Assembly: GCA_963776735.1 (NCBI GenBank)
Contig: CAVZNV010000001.1
Span: forward strand, 62,001-126,000
DNA length: 64,000 nucleotides
Source: PALSA-612 sp963776735
GTDB lineage: Bacteria > Actinomycetota > Thermoleophilia > Gaiellales > Gaiellaceae
Reading direction: 5' to 3'
The translations under genes were made by a program, and so were the position numbers. Shown here piece after piece: positions 32,760-40,463 of this stretch; positions within the stretch are counted from its first letter, which is position 1; each line of letters starts with the position of its first letter. A model generated the notes under the pieces. It saw only the letters and a list, made by a program, of their open reading frames with translations. It made no database searches and had not been told where the DNA came from.

Positions 32760-33859
32760 GGATCCTCGTCGTCTCCGGGATCTGGCCGCCGGACGTCGGC
32801 GGCCCGGCCAGCCACGCGCCGGAGGTGGCGGCGTTCCTGCGCTCGCGCGGGCACGACGTCGAGGTCGTGACGACGGCCGACCGCGAGCCGGCGCGCGAGG
32901 ACTATCCCGTGCACTGGGTTTCGCGCTCGCTGCCCGTGGGGGTGCGGCACGTCGCGGCGGCCGAGAAGATCCGCTCGCGCGCTGCGCGGGCCGACGTCGT
33001 CTACTCGACCGGGATGCTCGGGCGGACGGCCGCAGGCACCGCTGTGGCACGGAAGCCGTTCGTCGCCAAGCTGACGCAGGACCCGGCCTTCGAACGGGCC
33101 CTGCGGCGCGGGCAGTTCGCGGGCGACCCGGTCGAGTTCCAGTCGAGCGGATCGGCGAAGGCGCTGCGGGCAGCACGCGACCAGGAGCTGCGCAGGGCTG
33201 CTCACGTCGTCTGCCCCAGCTCGTTCCTGGCGGAGCTCGTGCGCGGCTGGGGCATTCCGGCCGAGCGGATCTCTGTGCTGCCGAATCCAACGCCGCCCTT
33301 GCCCGACCTGCCGCCGCGCGAGCCCGCCGAGCGGCCGCTGCTCGCGTTCGCCGGGCGCATGACCGCTCCGAAGGCGCTCGGAGTCGCGCTCGAGGCAGTG
33401 GCGCAGGTGCCCGACGTCGACCTCGCGCTGGCGGGCGACGGGGACGAGCGCGCCGCGCTCGAGGCGCAGGCGCGAGAGCTGGGGCTCGACGGACGCGCGC
33501 GCTTCCTGGGCTCCCTCCCGCGCGACGAGGTGCTCGCGCTCTTCCGCCGGGCCGACGCAGCGCTGCTCTCTTCCGCGTGGGAGAACTTCCCGCACACGCT
33601 CGTCGAGGCGCTCGCGGTCGGCACGCCGGCGATCGCGACCTCGGTCGGCGGTGTGCCCGAGATCGTGACGGACGGCGAGAACGGGCTGCTCGTCGAGCCA
33701 GGCGACCCGGCCGCGCTTGCGGACGCGATCCGCCGCTTCCTCGGAGATGCCGACCTCCGCGCGCGCCTGACCGCGGCCGCGGCGCCCTCGGCGGAGCGCT
33801 TCTCGCCCGGGCGCATCTACGGGCAGCTGGAAGAGATCCTCGTCCGCGCCGCCGAGTGA
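32756..33859 (+). CDS. Glycosyltransferase family 4
   Basis: A 367-residue GT-B enzyme: N-terminal W-P-P-D-V-G-G-P-A near 10-18, donor-site G-R-M-T-A-P-K near 201-207, A-G-D-G-D-E near 222, and the E-x7-E pair in E-N-F-P-H-T-L-V-E near 280-288. GTG start overlaps the flippase stop, and its own stop overlaps the next GT gene (GTGA), so flippase and three GTs are translationally coupled. Donor and linkage unknown. Confidence 0.9.
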   Translation: MRILVVSGIWPPDVGGPASHAPEVAAFLRSRGHDVEVVTTADREPAREDYPVHWVSRSLPVGVRHVAAAEKIRSRAARADVVYSTGMLGRTAAGTAVARKPFVAKLTQDPAFERALRRGQFAGDPVEFQSSGSAKALRAARDQELRRAAHVVCPSSFLAELVRGWGIPAERISVLPNPTPPLPDLPPREPAERPLLAFAGRMTAPKALGVALEAVAQVPDVDLALAGDGDERAALEAQARELGLDGRARFLGSLPRDEVLALFRRADAALLSSAWENFPHTLVEALAVGTPAIATSVGGVPEIVTDGENGLLVEPGDPAALADAIRRFLGDADLRARLTAAAAPSAERFSPGRIYGQLEEILVRAAE

Positions 33860-34953
33860 AACCGCGCATCCTGATCGTCGGGCGGTCGCGCTACCGGCTG
33901 CCGCTGGAGCCGAACCTGCAACGCAAGTTCGACGCGCTCGCGGCCGAGCTGGACCTGCGCGTGCTCGCAAGCGCGCGGGACGGCTCCCAGACCCGCGACG
34001 AGACGTTCAGGCTCGCACCGCGCCGCGAGCAACTCGACGGGCCGAGGTTCTGGGCCGAGCTGCCCTTCCGCGCCTGGCGCGAGATCGAGGCGTTCCAGCC
34101 CGACGCCGTGCTCGTGCAGAGCCCGTACGAGGCGGCCGCCGTACTCGCGGCGCGGCGCGGCGAGCCGGTGATCCTCGAGGTGCACGGCGACTGGCGGACG
34201 GCGACGCGGCTCTACGGCTCGGGCGCGCGGCAGCTCCTGGCGCCCGTTGCCGATCGTGTGGCGCTCGAGGCGGTTCGCCGCGTCGACGCCGTGCGCACGA
34301 TCTCGAGCTACACGACCGGGCTCGTGCGGGCGGCGGGCGTCGAGCCGGCGGCGACCTTCCCGGCGTTCATGGATCTCGATCCGTTCCTCGGGCCTGTCGC
34401 GCCGCTGCCGGAGCAGCCGTCCGTGCTGTTCGTGGGCGTGCTCGAGCGCTATAAGGACGTCGACGGGCTCGCCGACGCGTGGCGCCTCGCGGCGCCGCGG
34501 CTGCCCGGAGTGACGCTGCGGATCGTCGGCGACGGCAGCCGCTCGCATGTCGTGGAGGAGCTGATCCGCGCGCTGCCCGGGCAGGTCGAGTGGACGCCTT
34601 CGGTGTCGAACGACGCCGTCGCCGGGCTACTCGACGCTGTCACCGTGCTCGTCCTGCCGTCCCGGTCGGAAGGACTCGGCCGCATCGTCGTCGAGGCGCT
34701 CTGCCGCGGCCGCCCGGTAGCGGCAACGCGCGTGGGCGGGATCACCGACCTCGTCCGCGACGGCGAGAACGGACTGCTCGTCGACGTCCGGAGTCCGGCT
34801 GCGCTCGCCGATGCGCTCGTCGCCGTGCTCTCCGATCGCGCGCTCGCCGAGCGCCTGGCCGCGGCTGCGGGGCCGAGCGTCGTCCCCTGGCTCGCGACGC
34901 CGGAGGACTACGCCCGCCGGACGCGCGAGCTGGTCGAGCAGGTGCGCCGGTGA
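33856..34953 (+). CDS. Glycosyltransferase family 4, tandem paralogue 1
   Basis: A 365-residue GT4 opening I-L-I-V-G-R-S-R-Y-R-L-P-L-E, with V-H-G-D-W near 113-117 and R-L-Y-G-S-G near 121-126. The donor half has V-G-V-L-E-R-Y-K-D near 194-202 and E-x7-E in S-E-G-L-G-R-I-V-V-E near 273-282. It is clearly paralogous to the next gene over its whole length, suggesting a duplication and two related linkages, possibly a repeated sugar. GTGA overlaps join it on both sides. Confidence 0.9.
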   Translation: MKPRILIVGRSRYRLPLEPNLQRKFDALAAELDLRVLASARDGSQTRDETFRLAPRREQLDGPRFWAELPFRAWREIEAFQPDAVLVQSPYEAAAVLAARRGEPVILEVHGDWRTATRLYGSGARQLLAPVADRVALEAVRRVDAVRTISSYTTGLVRAAGVEPAATFPAFMDLDPFLGPVAPLPEQPSVLFVGVLERYKDVDGLADAWRLAAPRLPGVTLRIVGDGSRSHVVEELIRALPGQVEWTPSVSNDAVAGLLDAVTVLVLPSRSEGLGRIVVEALCRGRPVAATRVGGITDLVRDGENGLLVDVRSPAALADALVAVLSDRALAERLAAAAGPSVVPWLATPEDYARRTRELVEQVRR

Positions 34954-36017
34954 GCCGGCCGCGCGTGCTCTTCGTCGGCCCGACGCGATACGAGCTGCCG
35001 CTCTCCCCGGGCCTCGAACGGAAGTGGTCGGCGATCGAACTCGAGCTCGAAGTCCGCATCCTCGCCCGCCAAGTAACACAGTGTTACAAGGTCGACCCGC
35101 GGTTCGAGCTCGTCGGCGGGTCGTTCTACGGCTCTCTGCCCGTTCGCGTGCGTCGCGCGGTGCGTGACTTCCGGCCACAGGCGATCGTCGCCGAGGATCC
35201 GCGGACGGCCGCGCTCGTCCTCGCCGGCCGCCCGGACGTGCCGGTGATCGCCGAGGTGCACGGCAACTGGCGGCACTCGACACGCCTCTACGGCTCGTCG
35301 GGCCGCCGCGCCCTGTCGCCGCTCGTCGACCGGTTCGACGAGTACGGCGTGCGGCACGCCGCCGCGGTGCGCGCGCTCTCCGGCTACACGGCCGGGCTCG
35401 TCGACGTTGCTCGCGGACGCCCGCCGGACGCGGTCTTCCCCACCTACAGCGACCTCGCGGTCTTCACCGAGAGCCCTGTCCGGCCGTTGCCGGCGGAGCC
35501 CGTCGCGCTCTTCGTGGGCGTGCTCGAGCCGTACAAGAACGTCGAGGGGCTGGCCGCGGCCTGGCAGCTCGTGGCGCCCCAGGTGCCGGGCGCAAAGCTC
35601 GTCGTCGTGGGCAAGGGCTCGCAGCGCGACGCGATCGAGCCCATCGCGGACGAGTACCACGAACGGGTCGCGCCCGACAAGATCGCGGCCAAGCTCGACG
35701 CCTCGACGGTGCTCGTGCTCCCGTCCCGCTACGAGGGCCTGGGCCGGGTCGTGATCGAGGCGTTCGCCCGCGGCCGTGGAGTCGTCGCCACGCGGGCCGG
35801 CGGCATCCTCGATCTGGTCGAGGACGGTTGCGAGGGTCTGCTCGTCGAGCCCGAGGACACGCAAGGACTGGCCGACGCCCTCGTCCGCGTGCTTTCCGAC
35901 CGCGCGCTCGCGGAGCGGCTCGGCGCGGCAGCCCACGAGCGGTTCCCCGAGTGGAACCAGACGCCGGAGCAGTTCGCCGAGCGGCTGCGGGCGCTCGTGG
36001 ACACCGTCATAAACTGA
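34950..36017 (+). CDS. Glycosyltransferase family 4, tandem paralogue 2
   Basis: A 355-residue paralogue of the previous gene: V-G-P-T-R-Y-E-L-P-L-S at the start, V-H-G-N-W and R-L-Y-G-S-S in the acceptor half, V-G-V-L-E-P-Y-K-N and Y-E-G-L-G-R-V-V-I-E in the donor half. Codons near 42-46 contain a 15-bp palindrome encoding V-T-Q-C-Y, where the paralogue has a different and poorly aligned sequence, so a small in-frame insertion is likely. The frame is intact. GTG start overlaps the upstream stop (GTGA); a new promoter follows before the deacetylase. Confidence 0.9.
   Translation: MSRPRVLFVGPTRYELPLSPGLERKWSAIELELEVRILARQVTQCYKVDPRFELVGGSFYGSLPVRVRRAVRDFRPQAIVAEDPRTAALVLAGRPDVPVIAEVHGNWRHSTRLYGSSGRRALSPLVDRFDEYGVRHAAAVRALSGYTAGLVDVARGRPPDAVFPTYSDLAVFTESPVRPLPAEPVALFVGVLEPYKNVEGLAAAWQLVAPQVPGAKLVVVGKGSQRDAIEPIADEYHERVAPDKIAAKLDASTVLVLPSRYEGLGRVVIEAFARGRGVVATRAGGILDLVEDGCEGLLVEPEDTQGLADALVRVLSDRALAERLGAAAHERFPEWNQTPEQFAERLRALVDTVIN
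35073..35087. repeat. 15-bp palindrome inside GT gene, copy 3
   Basis: GTAACACAGTGTTAC is symmetric about the A at 35080, flanked by AA and AA-G. It shares the AAGTAACA half-site with copies 1 and 2 and the AACACAGTGTT core with copy 4. It lies in coding sequence without breaking the frame. Confidence 0.75.
36010..36015 (+). promoter_or_regulatory. Leaderless-type -10 (TAAACT)
   Basis: TAAACT overlaps the stop of the preceding GT gene and ends 6 nt before the GTG at 36022. Confidence 0.45.
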
Positions 36018-36021
36018 CTCC

Positions 36022-36909
36022 GTGCGTGCGGACGAGCTCAAGCAGGCGCTGAAGAACGGCGTCTACCGGTCGCTCGGCGAGGCGGCGACAGGCGCCGGCG
36101 CAGTCGACCTCGACCGGACGCTCTGCGTGCTCATGTACCACAAGGTCAACGACGTCGACGGCAACACGGTCACCGTCCCGATCAGTCAGTTCGACGAGCA
36201 GATGTCGCAGCTCCGCGAGCTCGGCTACACGGTCGTCTCGCTCGACGACGTCCTCGCGCACTACCTCGAGCGGCGTCCGCTGCCCAGGCAATCCGTGCTG
36301 ATCACCTTCGACGACGGCTACCTCGACAACCTCGAGAACGCGATGCCGATCCTCCGGCATCACGGCTATCCGGCGGTGCTCTTCGCGCCGATCGGGTATC
36401 TCGGCGGCAGCCGGCCGCTGCCGCACGACGAGCACCTCGCTGCCCGCGGCATCGTCAACCGGACGCTCGACTGGAGCCAGCTCGCCGAGCTCGAGGCAGG
36501 CGGGATCCGCGTCGAGTCGCACGGCATCGGCCACCGCCCGCTCGCCGACCTCGAGGTCGACGAGGCGGCGCGCGAGATCACGCTCTCGAAGCTGCGGCTC
36601 GAGGAGGCGCTCGGCCGGCCCGTGCGCGCGTTCGCCTACGTGAAAGGCTCGGAGGCGCACTACCGGCCCGTCCACCTGAGCCTGCTCCGGCAGGCGGGCT
36701 ACGACGTGGCGTTCACGTCGATCTCGGGCGGCAACGGCTCGCGCTCCGATCCGCTGCAGCTCCATCGCTACAACGTCGAGCCCTATCCGCAACGCACCTT
36801 CGAGCTCGTTCTCGCCGGCGCGTGCGACCTGATCGCGCTCAAGGACACGATCGCGGGAACGCACGCGCGGCGCTGGTTCAACGCGGCGCTGGGCACGTCG
36901 ACCAAGTGA
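36022..36909 (+). CDS. Polysaccharide deacetylase (CE4 / NodB family)
   Basis: A 295-residue CE4-type enzyme removing N- or O-acetyl groups from a glycan with a divalent metal. The core motifs are M-Y-H-K-V near 38-42, the catalytic/metal T-F-D-D-G-Y near 94-99, and S-H-G-I-G-H near 171-176 (H-x3-H metal ligands). No signal peptide is evident, so a cytosolic or membrane-peripheral, lipid-linked substrate is possible. Next is a GNAT gene (GTGA overlap), which suggests deacetylation followed by re-acylation of an amino sugar. Confidence 0.88.
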   Translation: MRADELKQALKNGVYRSLGEAATGAGAVDLDRTLCVLMYHKVNDVDGNTVTVPISQFDEQMSQLRELGYTVVSLDDVLAHYLERRPLPRQSVLITFDDGYLDNLENAMPILRHHGYPAVLFAPIGYLGGSRPLPHDEHLAARGIVNRTLDWSQLAELEAGGIRVESHGIGHRPLADLEVDEAAREITLSKLRLEEALGRPVRAFAYVKGSEAHYRPVHLSLLRQAGYDVAFTSISGGNGSRSDPLQLHRYNVEPYPQRTFELVLAGACDLIALKDTIAGTHARRWFNAALGTSTK

Positions 36910-37775
36910 GTTTCGAGCTCGCGACGTACGAGCCCGCCGACCGCGAGGCCTACCTCGGGCTGCTCCGCAAGGCCTGGGGCGTGCGGACGATGACGGGCGC
37001 CGAGTTCGACTGGTGGTTCGCCGGCAATCCGGCCGGGAGCCTGATGTCGGTCGCGCGGATCAAGGGCCGCGTCGTCGGGGTGGCGGCACACTCGCTCGCG
37101 CGGATGGTCCTCGCCGGCGACGAGCGGCTCGCCGCCTTCTCGGTGCACGCGACGACGCACGAGTCGGCGCGCGGGCAGGGGATCTTCGTCGAGCTCGAGC
37201 GCAAGCACGAGCGCGAGGCGCAGGAGCGAGGCGTCGCCGTCGTGCTGGCCTTCGCGAGCGCGCCGACGGCGCCGATCTTCCTCGGGCCGCTCGGCTGGAC
37301 GGAGATCGCCCGGCTTCGCGTCTGGGGCCGGCCGCTGCTCTCCCAGGCCGCGGCGCCGGCGCCTTGCGAGCGGTTCGACGACCCGCTGGACTGCGCGGCG
37401 GCGTGGCCGAACCACGTTGTGCGCGACGCCGAGTACCTCAACTGGCGCTTCCTCGATTCGCCGCGCGGCTATCGCGTAGTCCGGGACGAGTCCGGCCACG
37501 CCGCGGTCGGCCGCACGAGCTACCGGGGGATCGAGACGGCGGTGCTGGCCGACTTCACGGGCGGCTCGCGCAACCTCCTGCGGCGTGCGCTCGCGCTCAC
37601 GAAGGCGCGCGCGATGATCGCGCTGCCTGCGCCCGACCAGCGGCGGCTCTTCCTCTCCCTCGGCTTCGTCCCGGCTCCGCACACGCTCCATCTGATGGGG
37701 AAGCCGCTCGCGGACCGGCTCGACCTCGATCCCGCCGCGTGGCGCTTCACGCTCGGCGACACGGACTTCTTCTGA
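36906..37775 (+). CDS. GNAT-family N-acyltransferase
   Basis: A 289-residue protein with an N-terminal GNAT domain: V-H-A-T-T-H-E-S-A-R-G-Q-G-I-F near 78-92 holds the acyl-CoA pyrophosphate loop (R-G-Q-G-I). The extra C-terminal half (about 160-289) resembles a second degenerate GNAT-like fold, as in bacterial sugar N-acyltransferases and FemAB-type proteins. The GTG overlaps the deacetylase stop and its stop overlaps the next GT start (TGATG). A role in acylating an amino sugar of the repeat unit fits the setting. Confidence 0.8.
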   Translation: MSFELATYEPADREAYLGLLRKAWGVRTMTGAEFDWWFAGNPAGSLMSVARIKGRVVGVAAHSLARMVLAGDERLAAFSVHATTHESARGQGIFVELERKHEREAQERGVAVVLAFASAPTAPIFLGPLGWTEIARLRVWGRPLLSQAAAPAPCERFDDPLDCAAAWPNHVVRDAEYLNWRFLDSPRGYRVVRDESGHAAVGRTSYRGIETAVLADFTGGSRNLLRRALALTKARAMIALPAPDQRRLFLSLGFVPAPHTLHLMGKPLADRLDLDPAAWRFTLGDTDFF

Positions 37776-38821
37776 TGCGGAAGCTGATCTTCATCACGCA
37801 GCAGGTCGACCCGGGCCATCCGGCGCTGGCCGCGACGGTGCCGATGATCGCCGCGCTCGCGACCCGGGTGGACGAGGTCGTGGTGCTCGCCGATCGCACC
37901 GTCGCCGGGACGCTGCCCGCGAACTGCCGCTCGCTCTCGTTCGCGTCGCGCACGCGCGCGGGCCGCGGTGTGCGCTTCCAGGCGGAGCTCGTCCGCGAGC
38001 TGAAGCCGCGCCCCGTCGCGGTCGTCGCGCACATGTGCCCGATCTACGCGGTGCTCGCGGCACCGTTCGTCCGGCCGCTGCGCGTGCCGCTGCTGCTCTG
38101 GTACACGCACTGGGCGCGGACGAGGACGCTGGAGGCTGCGGCTCGCGCCGCGACGGCGATCGTCACGGTCGACCGCCGCTCGTTCCCGATCGACTCCCCG
38201 AAGGTGTTCCCGATCGGCCACGGCATCGACCTGGACGAGTTCCCGTGCGTCGACCGGCCCGACGGCGGCGACTTCCGGCTGGTCACGCTCGGCCGCTACT
38301 CGAAGGCGAAGGGTCTCGAGACAATCCTGCGCGGGGTCGGCGTTGCGCTGGAGCGCGGCCTCGATGTGCGACTGGAGGTGTTCGGTCCTGCGCTCAACGC
38401 GGCCGAGCGCGAGCATCGCGCTGCGCTCGAGCGGCTCGTCGGCGAGCTCGGCCTCGAGAAGCGCGTCCGGCTCGGACACGCCGTTCTCCGTGCCGAGGTG
38501 CCCGACGTGCTCGCGCGTGCGCGGGCGCTCGTGAACAACATGGAGGCGGGCGCGCCGGACAAGGTCGTCTACGAGGCGGCGGCGAGCTGCCTGCCGGTGC
38601 TCGTGTCGAACCCCGTGTTCGACTCGTTCACGGCCGGGCTTGGCGTGCCGCTCGTGTTCGGGCGCGACGATCCGACCGAGCTCGCCGACCGCATCGCCGG
38701 CCTGGCTGCCCTGCCGGCCGACGCCCGCACCGCCCTCGGTCGCGAGCTCCACGACCGCGTCGCGAGAGACCACTCCGTCGACCACTGGGCGGACGCCGTC
38801 CTCGAGGTCGCACGCCGATGA
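37775..38821 (+). CDS. Glycosyltransferase family 4
   Basis: A 348-residue GT4. N-terminal T-Q-Q-V-D-P-G-H-P near 8-16 and W-Y-T-H-W-A near 109-114 are in the acceptor half; the donor half has L-G-R-Y-S-K-A-K-G near 171-179, and E-A-G-A-P-D-K-V-V-Y-E near 257-267. The E-x-x-x-P-D-K-V-Y-E form is the variant seen in transferases that lack the strict E-x7-E. It overlaps the GNAT gene by one base and the next GT by 4 nt. Confidence 0.87.
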   Translation: MRKLIFITQQVDPGHPALAATVPMIAALATRVDEVVVLADRTVAGTLPANCRSLSFASRTRAGRGVRFQAELVRELKPRPVAVVAHMCPIYAVLAAPFVRPLRVPLLLWYTHWARTRTLEAAARAATAIVTVDRRSFPIDSPKVFPIGHGIDLDEFPCVDRPDGGDFRLVTLGRYSKAKGLETILRGVGVALERGLDVRLEVFGPALNAAEREHRAALERLVGELGLEKRVRLGHAVLRAEVPDVLARARALVNNMEAGAPDKVVYEAAASCLPVLVSNPVFDSFTAGLGVPLVFGRDDPTELADRIAGLAALPADARTALGRELHDRVARDHSVDHWADAVLEVARR

Positions 38822-39954
38822 CCTTGCAACACAGTGTTGCAAGGAAGGACAGGGGTGTTCGCGTGCTGCACGTGCAGAAGGTGGCCGGGATCTCCGGCTC
38901 CGAGGCGCATCTCCTCTCGCTCCTCCCGCGACTGCGTGAGCGCGGCTGGGACACGCGCCTCTTGATGCTGCACGAGAACGAGCCGGGCGCCTGGGACTTC
39001 GCGCGGGCGCTCCGTGCGCGCGGCGTGCCGCTCGACGCGGTCGAGATCTCGCGGGACGTCGACGCGTCGGCCTTCCTCGGGCTCGTGAGGTACCTGAACG
39101 ACGAGCGGCCGGAGATCCTGCACACGCACCTCGTGCACGCTGATGCGTACGGGCAGATCGCGGGCTCGCTGGCGCGCGTGCCGATCCGCATGTCGACGAA
39201 GCACGGGTTCAACGAGTTTCGCGAAGGGCGCGCCTTCGCACTGGCCGACCGGGCGGTCGCAAGCCTCGCGCACGTCCACATCGCGATCTCGCAGGGGCTC
39301 GCCCACTACCTGTCGGAGACGGAGGGGTTCGCCGAGGACAGCTTCGAGATCGTCCACTACGGGATCGCGCCGCGGGACGGGGCGGAGCCGTATGCAGGCA
39401 CGGAGCCGCGGCTGCTCTGCGTCGGCCGGCTGATCCCGATCAAAGGGCACATCGTGCTCTTGCGGGCCTTCGCCGAGGCGCGGAAATCGGTGCCGGGGCT
39501 GCAGCTCGACATCGCAGGCCGCGGGCCACTCGAGCCGGCGTTGCGCGCGCTCGCGCGCGAGCTCGGCGTTGCGGACGGGGTTCGGTTCCTCGGGCATGTG
39601 GCGCCGATCCAGGGCGCGATCGAGGAGTCCGCGATCATCGTGGTGCCGTCCATGGGGGAGGGATTCGGGATGGTCGCGCTGGAGGCGATGGAGCGCGCGC
39701 GGCCGGTGGTCGCCGCGGCGATCGGCGGGCTCGGCGAGCTGGTCGTCGACGGCGAGACGGGGCTGCTCGTCGAGCCGGGCGTCGCCGAGCCGCTCGCGGG
39801 CGCGATCGTCGAGCTCGCGGGCAACCTCGACCGGGCGGCCGAGATGGGCCGCGCCGGCCGCGAGCGAGCGCTCGCGGAGTTCCTCGAGTCCCGCTGCGTC
39901 GAGCGGACGGAGCGGCTCTACGAGCGGGCGCTAAAGAAAACCGGCTCCGGCTGA
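38818..39954 (+). CDS. Glycosyltransferase family 4, PelF/WecG-type run
   Basis: A 378-residue GT4: V-L-H-V-Q-K-V-A-G-I-S-G-S-E near 16-29, H-T-H-L-V-H-A-D-A near 102-110, donor R-L-I-P-I-K-G near 208-214, and E-x7-E in G-E-G-F-G-M-V-A-L-E near 280-289. The ATG at 38818 overlaps the previous stop (ATGA), but its first codons lie in a 23-bp palindrome and encode a non-homologous T-L-Q-H-S-V-A-R. Family similarity begins at the GTG 38863, with AAGGAAGG upstream, so that may be the true start. Confidence 0.88.
   Translation: MTLQHSVARKDRGVRVLHVQKVAGISGSEAHLLSLLPRLRERGWDTRLLMLHENEPGAWDFARALRARGVPLDAVEISRDVDASAFLGLVRYLNDERPEILHTHLVHADAYGQIAGSLARVPIRMSTKHGFNEFREGRAFALADRAVASLAHVHIAISQGLAHYLSETEGFAEDSFEIVHYGIAPRDGAEPYAGTEPRLLCVGRLIPIKGHIVLLRAFAEARKSVPGLQLDIAGRGPLEPALRALARELGVADGVRFLGHVAPIQGAIEESAIIVVPSMGEGFGMVALEAMERARPVVAAAIGGLGELVVDGETGLLVEPGVAEPLAGAIVELAGNLDRAAEMGRAGRERALAEFLESRCVERTERLYERALKKTGSG
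38822..38844. repeat. 23-bp perfect palindrome, copy 4
   Basis: The core TTGCAACACAGTGTTGCAA is symmetric about the A at 38833 and extends two bases further each side. It sits immediately after the stop of one GT gene and before or within the start of the next. Confidence 0.8.
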
Positions 39955-39965
39955 ATCTCATCCTC

Positions 39966-40463
39966 GTGTTGCCAGGCGCCAAACGAGGGGCCGGTGTCGA
40001 GGAGATCGAGGCGCTCTACCGAAGCGGGTATCCACGCTTCCTCCGGGTCGCGGTCGCGATCACGGGGAGCGAACCGGCCGGAGGCGACGCGGTGCAGGAC
40101 GCGTTCGTCTTGGCGCTTCGGCGACGAGGTTCGTTCCGGCGCGACGGGTCGCTCGAATCGTGGTTGTGGACGATCCTCGTGAACGCAGCCCGTGCTTCGC
40201 TGCGCAAACGGTCAACCGACGGCCCGCTCGTGGACGAGCTTCGAGCCGACGCGAGCCAGGAGGTCGACCCATTCAGGCTCGTGAGGTCCGCGGTGGCTGC
40301 CCTCCCCGAGCGGCAGCGCCTGATCCTCTTTCTCCGCTATTACGCCGATCTCGACTACCAGACGATCGCAGACACGGTCGGCGTGGCGTCCGGGACGGTT
40401 GGCGCGACGCTCAACGCCGCCCACGAGGCTTTGCGCGGGCAACTGGAGGCGGTGACGATTTGA
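39966..40463 (+). CDS. ECF-type RNA polymerase sigma factor
   Basis: A 165-residue sigma-70 factor with regions 2 and 4 only. Region 2 covers about 14-80 (D-A-V-Q-D-A-F-V-L-A and L-E-S-W-L-W-T-I-L-V-N-A-A), region 4 about 105-160 (L-P-E-R-Q-R-L-I-L-F-L-R-Y-Y-A-D-L-D-Y-Q-T-I-A and an HTH ending G-A-T-L-N-A-A-H). GTG start. The stop overlaps the TTG start of a membrane protein gene, the usual sigma/anti-sigma pairing. Placed between two glycan units, it may respond to envelope signals. Confidence 0.9.
   Translation: MLPGAKRGAGVEEIEALYRSGYPRFLRVAVAITGSEPAGGDAVQDAFVLALRRRGSFRRDGSLESWLWTILVNAARASLRKRSTDGPLVDELRADASQEVDPFRLVRSAVAALPERQRLILFLRYYADLDYQTIADTVGVASGTVGATLNAAHEALRGQLEAVTI

Noticed and set aside
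32731..34953. A 740-codon frame suggesting a double glycosyltransferase fusion
   Set aside because: The N-terminal half is an Arg-rich shadow of the GT4 at 32756; the real gene begins at the GTG 33856 with a 4-nt overlap.
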